From: Prevotella sp. | Lineage (GTDB): Bacteria > Bacteroidota > Bacteroidia > Bacteroidales > Bacteroidaceae | Length of the DNA: 64,000 bases | NCBI GenBank assembly: GCA_017541365.1 | Contig: JAFXZF010000049.1 | Location: 20,099-84,098, forward strand | Direction of reading: 5' to 3' | Part shown: in pieces, positions 1 through 7,223 of the stretch | Position numbering within the stretch: position 1 is the stretch's first letter | Layout: every line of letters begins with the position of its first letter | Made by a program: the position numbers and the translations under genes | Notes under the pieces: model-generated | Told to the model about the DNA's origin: nothing | The model's database searches: none | What the model saw: the letters and a program-made list of their open reading frames with translations, nothing else

Positions 1-847
1 TTTTTACAAAGGTAACAACAAATTTTGTATTATACAACATAATTAAAACTTTTTATCTTTGCAAATTTAAGTTTTAACATTTTATATTTCAACAAAAGTA
101 AAAAGATGTACTTTTGTATTTTGTATAATTGGAGAACCTTGCTTCATTTCTAAAAATGCCACCCTATCTAAAACTTTATAAAATAAACCCCATCTTTTGG
201 GAATTAGTTCTTTACATTATGCATTTATAGCCTCTTCTTAGGCATTTATGCCATTTCTCTCATACTCTCGGGTATCTGGGGTATTCTTAAAGTATTAAAA
301 GTGCGTATTCTTTTGTTTTTCATACAGTTATATACATACAATCTCCTGTGCATATTTATTCAGCTTTGTGTTTTGTATGTATTTTGATGGATTTTGTTTT
401 CTATATTTACAAAGTAGAAAATCATGTGGGACTATCCTGTCTGTTCGTCGTTTTATTGTTTTGTTGATTATTTTATATTTGTTGAAAGTGCCGTATTTGC
501 AACTTTGTAAATATATAGAAAGGTTAAATGTTGATTATTTGTTCTTTTCCTGGCAAAAATTTGCAATATTTCAAAATTCACGCACGATTGGCGAGATGCT
601 CAAAAAAATCGAAATCTCAGGGCGTCAAAAAGCATCATGAAGCCAGTATTTTCAAGGGAAAGAGGGCAAAAAATATCCCCTACTCCAATCTTCATTCTAG
701 AAAAAAAGAGGGCAAAAATTACCTATTTCTACCCTCCTGACACAAAAAAAAAGCATTCCAGAAAGCTCTTCCGAAACACTTTTTCACTTTATTCTACATT
801 TTTATCTCTATTCTACAGCCATACCTCCCTCCCCCATTCTGGCCCTT
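1..847. other. AT-rich spacer without a supportable gene
   Basis: No open frame here looks like a protein: those present are short, rich in Phe, Tyr and Lys, overlap one another and match no family I recognise. The stretch has a minus-strand promoter at its left edge, a plus-strand TATCTTTG box at 54-61 without a good partner, and two copies of AAAGAGGGCAAAAA near 658-720. It lies downstream of holA, which reads leftwards. I see no clear holA terminator. Confidence 0.6.
7..38 (-). promoter_or_regulatory. Candidate Bacteroidetes promoter reading out of the window to the left
   Basis: On the minus strand TACCTTTG (7-14) fits the -7 consensus TAnnTTTG. A GTTG (35-38) lies 20 bp upstream, where TTTG is expected. 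The gene it would drive lies outside the window. Confidence 0.4.
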
Positions 848-1894
848 TCAGTGTAATATAAAAGAGACCAATTCTTGGAGCAATTCCCCTGGTGGTGTGT
901 TCGCACTGTCGAGTCCTTTTGACTTCGCATCGATCTCTCTGAGTTTTGCAATTATCTGTAGAGTTTTCTTTGCAGAGTAGTTTTTCATCGCCTTTTTATA
1001 GTCTCTTACCTGAAAAGGTTTAGCCAATCCCAGTTGTGCCATTATGGCAGAGTCGTCGGCTGGTCTTGGTGTATAGTACGCCATCATCAGATTTTGGAAA
1101 AAAATGAATGTCTGTGGCAAAATTGCAAATAATCCGCCTGCTTTTGGATTTTCGTCAAAATATTTCGCTATACGGTGAGCTTTCAGCGCATCACGGTTTA
1201 TCAGCGCATCACGAAATTCAAAAACATTATAGTTTTTGCTTATACCTATCCTCTGTTCTATGATGTCGGCAGTGATTTTTCGTGGAGCTCCAGGAGCAAA
1301 TGATATCAGCACCTTATCCAGTTCTGAGGCGAGACGTTTCAGGTCTCCTCCTATGTGTGCTGCCACCACCTCTGCGGCGCGGCTGTCTATCGTAGCATTA
1401 CGTCCTTCGCTTTTCAGGTAGTCATTGATAAATGCCACGATTTCGTTGTCATATCGTATCGGCTCGCTGATAAATACCGTTCCCACCGTCTTAGCCCTCG
1501 TGAGCAGTTTCTTGCGGGCATCTATCTTTCCGTTCTTATAGCATATCACGAGCACTGTGGTCGGCACTGGCCTCTCCATATATTTCTCTAAGGCCTCCAG
1601 GTCCTTCATAGCCTGTGCCTCGCGCACTACCACCACCTGTCTGTCAGCCATTACGGGAAATCGCCGTGCATCGTCCATTATCTGCCTTGCTGTGACGTCC
1701 GCGCCATAGCATACCGTGAGGTTAAAGTCTTTCTCCTCCTCCTTCAGTGCGTTGTTTGTGATATATTCGCACACCTTATCTATATAGTAGCCCTCTTCGC
1801 CCATCAGTATATACACTGGTGCGAAGTTGCCCTCCTTCATTGAGGCTATCAGCTCATTATATAGTTCAGCCGTGCTGACTTTTTTCTCTGCCAT
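848..1894 (-). CDS. holA: DNA polymerase III subunit delta
   Basis: This is the delta subunit of the clamp loader, which opens the beta sliding clamp during replication. The 348-residue length matches the family (about 340). The N-terminal part has the AAA+-like fold typical of HolA (PVYILMGEEGYYIDK near residue 26), without a functional P-loop, as expected for delta. The middle segment GGDLKRLASELDKV is characteristic. It is the last gene of a minus-strand run starting at the Nif3-like gene. Its ATG lies directly next to an 18-bp repeat array that fills the whole spacer to aguB, so any start signal must sit in or before that array. dnaX, another clamp-loader gene, is also in this window and carries the same repeat. 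Confidence 0.93.
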   Translation of the reverse strand: MAEKKVSTAELYNELIASMKEGNFAPVYILMGEEGYYIDKVCEYITNNALKEEEKDFNLTVCYGADVTARQIMDDARRFPVMADRQVVVVREAQAMKDLEALEKYMERPVPTTVLVICYKNGKIDARKKLLTRAKTVGTVFISEPIRYDNEIVAFINDYLKSEGRNATIDSRAAEVVAAHIGGDLKRLASELDKVLISFAPGAPRKITADIIEQRIGISKNYNVFEFRDALINRDALKAHRIAKYFDENPKAGGLFAILPQTFIFFQNLMMAYYTPRPADDSAIMAQLGLAKPFQVRDYKKAMKNYSAKKTLQIIAKLREIDAKSKGLDSANTPPGELLQELVSFILH

Positions 1895-1904
1895 TATTCG
1901 TCTT

Positions 1905-2002
1905 CGTTAAGGTTAAGGTTATCGTTAAGGTTAAGGTTATCGTTAAGGTTAAGGTTATCGTTAAGGTTAAGGTTAACGTTAAGGTTAACGTTAACGTTAT
2001 CG
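1905..2002. repeat. 18-bp tandem repeat array filling the aguB-holA spacer
   Basis: Three perfect copies of CGTTAAGGTTAAGGTTAT run from 1905, followed by a copy ending in TAA and then degenerate GTTAAC/GTTAAG hexamers to about 2002. The unit is itself three related hexamers. The array covers nearly all of the spacer and includes the aguB stop codon at 1997-1999. Two exact copies of the reverse complement occur in dnaX at 12714-12749. Confidence 0.95.
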
Positions 2003-2869
2003 ATACCTCTTCAGTATCTCGTCATAGGCATCTATCCTTCTGTCGCGCAGGAATGGCCACCATCGCCTTACATTCTCGCTATGTCCGAGGTCTATCTCTA
2101 CGATGACGCTCTCCTCCTCATCGTCCGATGCCCTGTAGTACATCTCTCCCTGTGGTCCGCATACGAAGCTGCTTCCCCAAAACTCTATGCCCTCCGTCTG
2201 TCCGCTTGGGTCGGGCTCATACCCCACCCTGTTGACAGCCACCACGGGCAGTCCGTTAGCCACGGCATGTCCTCTCTGCACTGTCGTCCATGCCTCACGC
2301 TGTCTCTGCTGCTCCTCCTTCGTATCATTAGCAGCATACCCTATCGCAGTAGGATATATGAGTATCTCCGCCCCTGCCAGCGCCATCAGTCGTGCCCCTT
2401 CAGGGTACCACTGGTCCCAGCACACCTGCACGCCCAGTTTGCCCACTGATGTCTGTATAGGTTCAAATCCCTTGTCACCAGGGGTGAAGTAAAATTTCTC
2501 GTAGTACGCAGGGTCGTCAGGAATATGCATCTTGCGGTATGTGCCCGCTATCGTGCCGTCCTGCTCTATCACCACTGCCGTATTGTGGTACAGTCCTGGG
2601 GCACGGCGCTCAAAGAGCGATGTCACTATCACCACGCCATACTGCTTTGCTATGTCGCCAAAGAAGTTTGTGGAAGGACCAGGTATCGTCTCAGCGAGGT
2701 CAAAATTGTCCACGTCCTCCACCTGGCAGAAATACAGGCTGTTATGCAGTTCCTGCAGCACCACCAACTCTGCGCCCCTCTTAGCGAGGTCTGCTATGCC
2801 CTCCGCCAGACGCATCATATTTTCCTTCCTGTCAGCAACATTATGCTGTTGCAATATTCCTATCTTCAT
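1997..2869 (-). CDS. aguB: N-carbamoylputrescine amidase
   Basis: A nitrilase-superfamily amidohydrolase that converts N-carbamoylputrescine to putrescine, CO2 and ammonia. The 290-residue length is typical. The Glu-Lys-Cys triad is visible as E40 (VVLQE), K113 (YRKMH) and C150 (VQVCWDQWYPE). Residues around LHNSLYFC and IPGPSTNFF are typical of the plant and bacterial carbamoylputrescine amidases. The gene follows aguA on the same strand, so the two steps from agmatine to putrescine are coded side by side. The spacer to aguA carries palindromic repeats, and the stop codon lies within the hexamer repeat array. Confidence 0.93.
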   Translation of the reverse strand: MKIGILQQHNVADRKENMMRLAEGIADLAKRGAELVVLQELHNSLYFCQVEDVDNFDLAETIPGPSTNFFGDIAKQYGVVIVTSLFERRAPGLYHNTAVVIEQDGTIAGTYRKMHIPDDPAYYEKFYFTPGDKGFEPIQTSVGKLGVQVCWDQWYPEGARLMALAGAEILIYPTAIGYAANDTKEEQQRQREAWTTVQRGHAVANGLPVVAVNRVGYEPDPSGQTEGIEFWGSSFVCGPQGEMYYRASDDEEESVIVEIDLGHSENVRRWWPFLRDRRIDAYDEILKRYR

Positions 2870-2888
2870 TTCATTTACTCATTTCATT

Positions 2889-2994
2889 CGTACGATACAC
2901 AACTTCGTTGCTACGATACGCAGGACAAGCCCTGCTACGATAACCTTCTTGAACTAGCTTGCGAAGCAAGCGTTTGAACCGCTCCGTAGGAGCC
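2889..2994. repeat. Palindrome array with CTACGATAC units, copy A
   Basis: Units of CTACGATAC or close variants lie at 2890-2898, 2911-2919 and 2935-2943. Between them are different short palindromes: CAACttcGTTG (2900-2910) and GCAGGacaagCCCTGC (2920-2935). Two more hairpins follow, GCTTGCgaaGCAAGC near 2957-2971 and GCTCCgtaGGAGC near 2981-2993, right up to the aguA stop codon. A second array of the same design lies at 61142-61210. Confidence 0.85.
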
Positions 2995-4035
2995 TTACTC
3001 TGGCACCTGCATGGTGCAGCAGTGTATCGAGCCATGCTGCCTTATGATAGTTCTCGAGTCAATCGGTATTATCTCCCTGTCGGGAAAAGCCTCACTTATT
3101 GCCTCACATGCCGCTCTGTCCTTGAGCGGTTGATTATACGTCGGCACGAGCACCGCCCCGTTGATTATCAGGAAGTTGGCGTATGTAGCAGGCAGTCGTT
3201 CCTCCTCGTCATATATCGCATCAGGCTGTGGCAGTGGTATTAGTCTGTATGCCTTGCCCTCCGCAGTTCGCAGCCCCTTCAGTTCCTCCTCCAGTGCCAT
3301 GAAGTCACTATACTGTTCATCATCAGCATCCTCACAGCTGTTGTATAATAAAGTGTAGTCAGGCGCCATACGCACTATCGTGTCTATGTGTCCGTCAGTA
3401 TCATCACCTATCAGTTTGCCGTGCTGCAGCCACACTATCCTCTGCGCCTTCAGTCTGAACAGCAGTTCCTCCTCTATCTCCTCCTTACTGAGCGGTTGGT
3501 TACGGTTAGGTGCCATGAGGCACTGCTCAGTGGTCATCACCGTCCCCTTGCCATCGCTCTCTATCGCTCCCCCCTCGAGCACAAAGTCATCATGGTCCGC
3601 CAGTCGCGGTGTGCCTCCCGTCTCAGTGTCAAAGGCGCCGTCCTTGTGCAGCGTACGCGTTATCTCGTTGTCAAGGGCGGCCTCAAACTTCTCTCCCCAT
3701 CCATTAAATCGGAAGTCGAGCATCGTCAGTTTTCCATCCTCCGAACGCAGCGTTATAGGCCCATGGTCACGTGCCCACGTATCATTCGTCTTGCAGAAGC
3801 ATATATACACCCTTGTCATCTGCTCTGCCGTCAGCCTGCTGCTCAGCAGCGCTCCCACCTGTATGGGGTGCGGCGTTGCTATCACGAGCGACTCGTGGAG
3901 TGTTATGGCACGAGCCATCTCCACGTACGTCTCCGTGATATCTCTCAGGTATGGGGCCCAATCAGTAGCTTGGTGAGGCCATGTCAGCATCACCAAGCTC
4001 TGTTGTTCCCATTCTGCAGGAAGCCTTCTTTTCAT
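2995..4035 (-). CDS. aguA: Agmatine deiminase
   Basis: Hydrolyses agmatine to N-carbamoylputrescine and ammonia. It belongs to the peptidyl-arginine-deiminase-type guanidino-modifying superfamily, and the 346-residue length fits. Visible marks are LTWPHQATDW near residue 17, WARDHGP at 87-93, a DGHID stretch, and the catalytic cysteine in GSIHCCT near residue 339, close to the C-terminus as in known family members. The product feeds AguB, whose gene is next downstream. A spacer of about 40 bp with the repeated pentamer CAACT separates it from the zinc-ribbon gene upstream. Confidence 0.93.
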   Translation of the reverse strand: MKRRLPAEWEQQSLVMLTWPHQATDWAPYLRDITETYVEMARAITLHESLVIATPHPIQVGALLSSRLTAEQMTRVYICFCKTNDTWARDHGPITLRSEDGKLTMLDFRFNGWGEKFEAALDNEITRTLHKDGAFDTETGGTPRLADHDDFVLEGGAIESDGKGTVMTTEQCLMAPNRNQPLSKEEIEEELLFRLKAQRIVWLQHGKLIGDDTDGHIDTIVRMAPDYTLLYNSCEDADDEQYSDFMALEEELKGLRTAEGKAYRLIPLPQPDAIYDEEERLPATYANFLIINGAVLVPTYNQPLKDRAACEAISEAFPDREIIPIDSRTIIRQHGSIHCCTMQVPE

Positions 4036-4074
4036 CGTTCCAACTATCGACTCGTCAACTTGTCAACTCGTCAA

Positions 4075-4890
4075 TTACTCTTCCGTCTTCTTTGCCCTTG
4101 AAGCGCGCTTACGCTTAGGCTTCTCCGTAGCCGTCTCGAGCTTTACGCCAGCCAGTTCTGGGTCTATGAGTATTCGTCCGCAGTGCTCACATACGATGAT
4201 CTTCTTGTGCATCTTCACGTCGAGCTGTCGCTGTGGTGGTATCTTGTTGAAGCAACCGCCGCAGGCATCACGCTGCACATACACTATTCCCAGACCATTA
4301 CGTACATTCTTACGTATGCGCTTGAAGCTCTGGAGCAGGCGTGACTCTATCTTCAGTTCTAGGTCCTTAGCCTTAGCCTTGAGTATCTCCTCCTCCTCGC
4401 GAGTCTCCTGCATTATTTCGTCCAGTTCGCTACGCTTATCGTCGAGGTCGCGCTCACGTCCCTCTATCTGGTCGTTCACGCGCTCGCGGTCCGCCTCACG
4501 GTCAGCTATGCGCTGCTGTGCCTCGCGTATCTTCTTCTCGCAGAGTTCTATCTCCAGCGTCTGAAACTCTATCTCCTTCGTCAGCGTGTCATACTCGCGG
4601 TTGTTCTTCACGTCGTTGAGCTGCTTGTTGTAGCGCTCTACGCTTGCCTTTGCCTCCTCTATGTCAGCACTGCGCTGTGACACCGCCTTTGTGAGGTCTT
4701 CTATCTCCTGGTTTATCCTTTCGAGACGCACACTCAGTCCCTCCACTTCATTTTCCAGGTCTTCCACTTCGAGAGGCAGCTCGCCACGCAGTGCGCGCTT
4801 CTCGTCGATCTGCGACAATGTTGTCTGCAACTGATAGAGAGTCTTCAGCTTCTCCTCTACCGTCAAGTCTTTTGGATCTTTTCTTGCCAT
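4075..4890 (-). CDS. Coiled-coil protein with C-terminal C4 zinc ribbon (CdsZ/DUF164 type)
   Basis: A 271-residue protein with a long charged coiled coil (about residues 15-190) followed by a zinc ribbon with cysteine pairs C210/C213 and C234/C237. This is the architecture of the DUF164 family (HP0958/CdsZ-like), which has been linked to RNA binding and translation or flagellar roles in other bacteria. The role here is not known. The tail after residue 250 is lysine- and arginine-rich. It sits between the Nif3-like gene and aguA on the same strand, as expected for the Nif3/zinc-ribbon pair common in Bacteroidetes. Confidence 0.88.
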   Translation of the reverse strand: MARKDPKDLTVEEKLKTLYQLQTTLSQIDEKRALRGELPLEVEDLENEVEGLSVRLERINQEIEDLTKAVSQRSADIEEAKASVERYNKQLNDVKNNREYDTLTKEIEFQTLEIELCEKKIREAQQRIADREADRERVNDQIEGRERDLDDKRSELDEIMQETREEEEILKAKAKDLELKIESRLLQSFKRIRKNVRNGLGIVYVQRDACGGCFNKIPPQRQLDVKMHKKIIVCEHCGRILIDPELAGVKLETATEKPKRKRASRAKKTEE

Positions 4891-4948
4891 TTTGTTTCTT
4901 TTTTTTTGAAATATTTCGATATTACGTTATTACGAAAATTTTCAATTG

Positions 4949-5740
4949 TCAATTATACTTTATCGGATTCGTATTTATCTCCGTCACGCAGGTCCTTACC
5001 TCAGGGCAGCGCTCGTTTATTATCTCCTCCAGCAGGTTGATGGTATATTGCTCACTCTCGTAGTGACCTATCACCACTATCTGTACCCTCTGTTCCTGTC
5101 CGAAGTACTCATGGTAGTGCATCTCGCCTGTCAGGAAGGCATCCGCCCCTGCCTCTATGGCTTTCGGGAGCATAAACGAGCCTGCTCCGCCACATATCGC
5201 CACGCGTCGTACGGGGCGCTGCAGCAGTTCGTTGGTCATCGCCACCCTCACCCCGAAGGTTTCCTTCACCCTCTTTATAAAGTCCGTAGCCGTCATCGCC
5301 TCGGCCAACTTACCCACTATGCCCAGTCCGCCTTTCACTCCATTCACCTCGTGCTCACCCATCAGACGTATGGAGTCCATCACCATACCCATTCGGCGTG
5401 CCATCATGTAGTTCACCCCACCCTCGGCACTGTCGAGGTTGGTGTGCATAGAGTATATCGTGATGCCGTGTTGTATCGCCTTCATCACTGTGCGCTGCAC
5501 ATAGTCCGTGTCGCTCACCTGCTTTAGTCCATGGAATATCAGCGGATGGTGCGTAACAATCATGTTACACCCCTTCTCCCTTGCCTCGTCCACTATCCGT
5601 TCCGTGGCTTCCAAGCACAACAAAGCCCCTGATACTTCCGCCTCTGTCAACCCTACCTGCAGGCCGGCATTATCATAGTCTTCCTGCAGGGGCAAAGGCG
5701 CGAAACCGTCAAGGGCATCCATTACATCCTTTATTTTCAC
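4949..5740 (-). CDS. Nif3-like dinuclear metal-centre protein
   Basis: A 263-residue member of the Nif3/YbgI family, often annotated as a GTP cyclohydrolase 1 type 2 homologue. The metal-binding segments are visible: THHPLIFHG (H64, H65), HTNLDSAEGG in the middle, and GHYESEQ near the C-terminus. The biochemical role of the family is not settled. It is the first gene of the minus-strand run to holA and has a well-formed promoter upstream. Its last codons read into a CAATTGTCAATTAT simple repeat, so the extreme C-terminus (NPIKYN) may be repeat-derived. Confidence 0.9.
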   Translation of the reverse strand: MKIKDVMDALDGFAPLPLQEDYDNAGLQVGLTEAEVSGALLCLEATERIVDEAREKGCNMIVTHHPLIFHGLKQVSDTDYVQRTVMKAIQHGITIYSMHTNLDSAEGGVNYMMARRMGMVMDSIRLMGEHEVNGVKGGLGIVGKLAEAMTATDFIKRVKETFGVRVAMTNELLQRPVRRVAICGGAGSFMLPKAIEAGADAFLTGEMHYHEYFGQEQRVQIVVIGHYESEQYTINLLEEIINERCPEVRTCVTEINTNPIKYN

Positions 5741-5770
5741 GCTCTGTGATATGTCTTAAATTTGTGAGTG

Positions 5771-5802
5771 CAAAGTTACAAAAAATGAGTGTAATACCCA
5801 AA
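5771..5802 (-). promoter_or_regulatory. Promoter of the nif3-like to holA gene run
   Basis: On the minus strand TTTG (5799-5802), a 20-bp spacer and TAACTTTG (5771-5778) match the Bacteroidetes sigma-ABfr consensus. The box ends about 30 bp before the ATG at 5740. Confidence 0.8.
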
Positions 5803-5853
5803 TAAATTCACAAAAAATTAACGCGATACGCTCCACGCAACCAGACGCAATTA

Positions 5854-6381
5854 TCAATTATCAATTGTCAATTTGTCCACAGCCTCCACGATCTTCCGTT
5901 TCGTCTCCTCCGTCTTCTGCTCATCCAGCTTCGCCGTCACTATGCCACACTCCTTCACTTTCCAGTATCCGCATATATCCTTAAATTCAGCTATGGCACC
6001 GTTATACACGCCAGGCGAGTGTGACGACACGAGCAGCGCCATCCTCTTCACCTTCGCAGGAGCGTTGACGCAGTACATACGCTGTATCGGTGCCTGTATC
6101 TGCGCCGCCATCGTGAAGTAGTATATCGGAGCAGCCAGCACCAGCACCTCTGCCTCAGCCATAAGCGGATACAGTTCCTGCATGTCGTCTTTCTGCACGC
6201 AGGCACCATTGCCAGCGCCGTGGCAGTATTCACACGCCAGGCACCCCGCTATCTTCTTCCTTGCCACGTTCATCACTGTCACCTCGTGACCCGCCGCCTC
6301 AGCAGCATTCCTATACTCCTCCGCCATCCATGCGGTATTACCCTTAGCTCGTGGAGAGCCCTGCAGAATCAAAATCTTCAT
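5854..6381 (-). CDS. Flavodoxin-like NAD(P)H-dependent FMN reductase family protein
   Basis: A 175-residue protein with the N-terminal FMN phosphate-binding loop QGSPRAKGNTAWMAEE and the segment LAAPIYYFTMAAQ typical of the NADPH-dependent FMN reductase/flavodoxin-2 group. The cysteine-rich stretch CLACEYC resembles iron-sulfur flavoproteins of this group, but it is too short to assert a cluster. The substrate is unknown. It has its own promoter and reads towards the Nif3-like gene. The last seven residues (DKLTIDN) are coded by an AATTGTCAATT-type repeat, so the ancestral stop was probably earlier. Confidence 0.85.
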   Translation of the reverse strand: MKILILQGSPRAKGNTAWMAEEYRNAAEAAGHEVTVMNVARKKIAGCLACEYCHGAGNGACVQKDDMQELYPLMAEAEVLVLAAPIYYFTMAAQIQAPIQRMYCVNAPAKVKRMALLVSSHSPGVYNGAIAEFKDICGYWKVKECGIVTAKLDEQKTEETKRKIVEAVDKLTIDN

Positions 6382-6427
6382 AATACTTTTCTCTTTATCT
6401 TAGGTTAGTCATAACGATTGTTCTTTG

Positions 6428-6460
6428 CAAAGGTACAAAAAAAAATGTGGGATGCACAAA
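6428..6460 (-). promoter_or_regulatory. Promoter of the flavodoxin-like gene
   Basis: Minus-strand TTTG (6457-6460), a 21-bp spacer, then TACCTTTG (6428-6435). The ATG is at 6381. Confidence 0.75.
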
Positions 6461-6487
6461 ATAATTATATTTATTTTTTCTATGAAA

Positions 6488-6702
6488 ATGTTGCCATTGT
6501 CGCCAATGTCACCAACAAGATTTTCTACACCAGAGGACAGATGAGAGATTATTATTATATATTATATATTAGAGATTAGAGATTACAGATGAAAATACGA
6601 CTTTAGAAAAGAAGAGAGAAACCATTAAGTATAAAGAGATATTTATATTATAAAACGTGCACGTGCGTGACAGCGTTGGCGACATTGGAGACATTGGCGA
6701 CA
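6488..6702. repeat. 215-bp inverted-repeat structure, MITE-like
   Basis: The left arm at 6488-6516 and the reverse complement of 6674-6702 agree at 25 of 29 positions. Each arm is about three copies of a 9-bp unit close to ATGTCGCCA. The interior is AT-rich, with ATATTATATATT and repeated AGAGATTA, and has no gene. No clear target-site duplication was identified. Confidence 0.7.
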
Positions 6703-6821
6703 TCGATGACCTACTGAAATGTTAAAAAACGGAGAGATGACATATTGTTAAGAACGGAGAAAAACTTGCATAAGTTAAGTTAATGTAGTACATTTGCATT
6801 GTCATTCGGAAGGAATGACAC

Positions 6822-6851
6822 GTTAACGTTAACGATAACGGGAACTGGCTT
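6822..6851 (+). repeat. Hexamer-repeat remnant ending in GGGAAC
   Basis: GTTAACGTTAACGATAACGG followed by GAACT is the same hexamer family as the arrays at 1905-2002 and in dnaX. It ends in AACGGGAAC, exactly like the dnaX copy and the copy just after dnaX. Confidence 0.8.
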
Positions 6852-7048
6852 TCTTTCAGTCGCACTGAAGTGCTTTGTGAAAGCGTAGCTCCTGCGGAGC
6901 GTCCGATTACAAAGGCCACGAAAGGAAGTCCACACGAGAGCGCTCTTTGATTTATTTTCCATTAAAAAAGACTATGGATGGATAGTTGAAGATTGACGAT
7001 TAAAGGTGGGGAAAAAGTTGTTTTTGACAAAAAGAGTTGGCTATTTGT

Positions 7049-7080
7049 TTTGGTCGTTTCTTTGATTTTTTGTAATTTTG
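7049..7080 (+). promoter_or_regulatory. Promoter of the SLC13-type transporter gene
   Basis: TTTG (7049-7052), a 20-bp spacer, then TAATTTTG (7073-7080). The start codon is at 7224, giving a leader of about 135 nt. Confidence 0.6.
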
Positions 7081-7223
7081 TAGGGCAAGGCAATAGTGTC
7101 TCCCTGCTATATCTATAGTTACTGGATAAATCACAGGAGTTAGTGGGTAACTGCAATATAGTTAGTGGACAACTCAAAATGAGATGATTTGAACAGAAGA
7201 ATAAAGAAAATGAAGTAACAGAT

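Larger units (their letters stand above)
6382..7223. other. 842-bp repeat-rich spacer
   Basis: No protein-coding gene is supportable here. The short frames present are rich in Ser and Leu or low-complexity and cross repeats. The region holds two divergent promoters (6428-6460 and 7049-7080), an inverted-repeat structure (6488-6702), a hexamer-repeat remnant (6822-6851) and small hairpins near 6857-6905 such as GCTCCtgcGGAGC. Confidence 0.75.

Noticed and set aside
368..640. A 90-residue open frame in the left spacer
   Set aside because: The translation is Phe/Tyr/Lys-rich with no recognisable domain, the DNA is AT-rich like its surroundings, and another frame overlaps it. It has no promoter of its own.
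1905..2002. CRISPR array or telomere-like end
   Set aside because: There are no spacers between the units, no cas genes, and it sits between two intact genes on one strand.
3388..4101. A 237-codon open frame antisense to aguA
   Set aside because: aguA on the other strand has full catalytic motifs; the antisense product has none.
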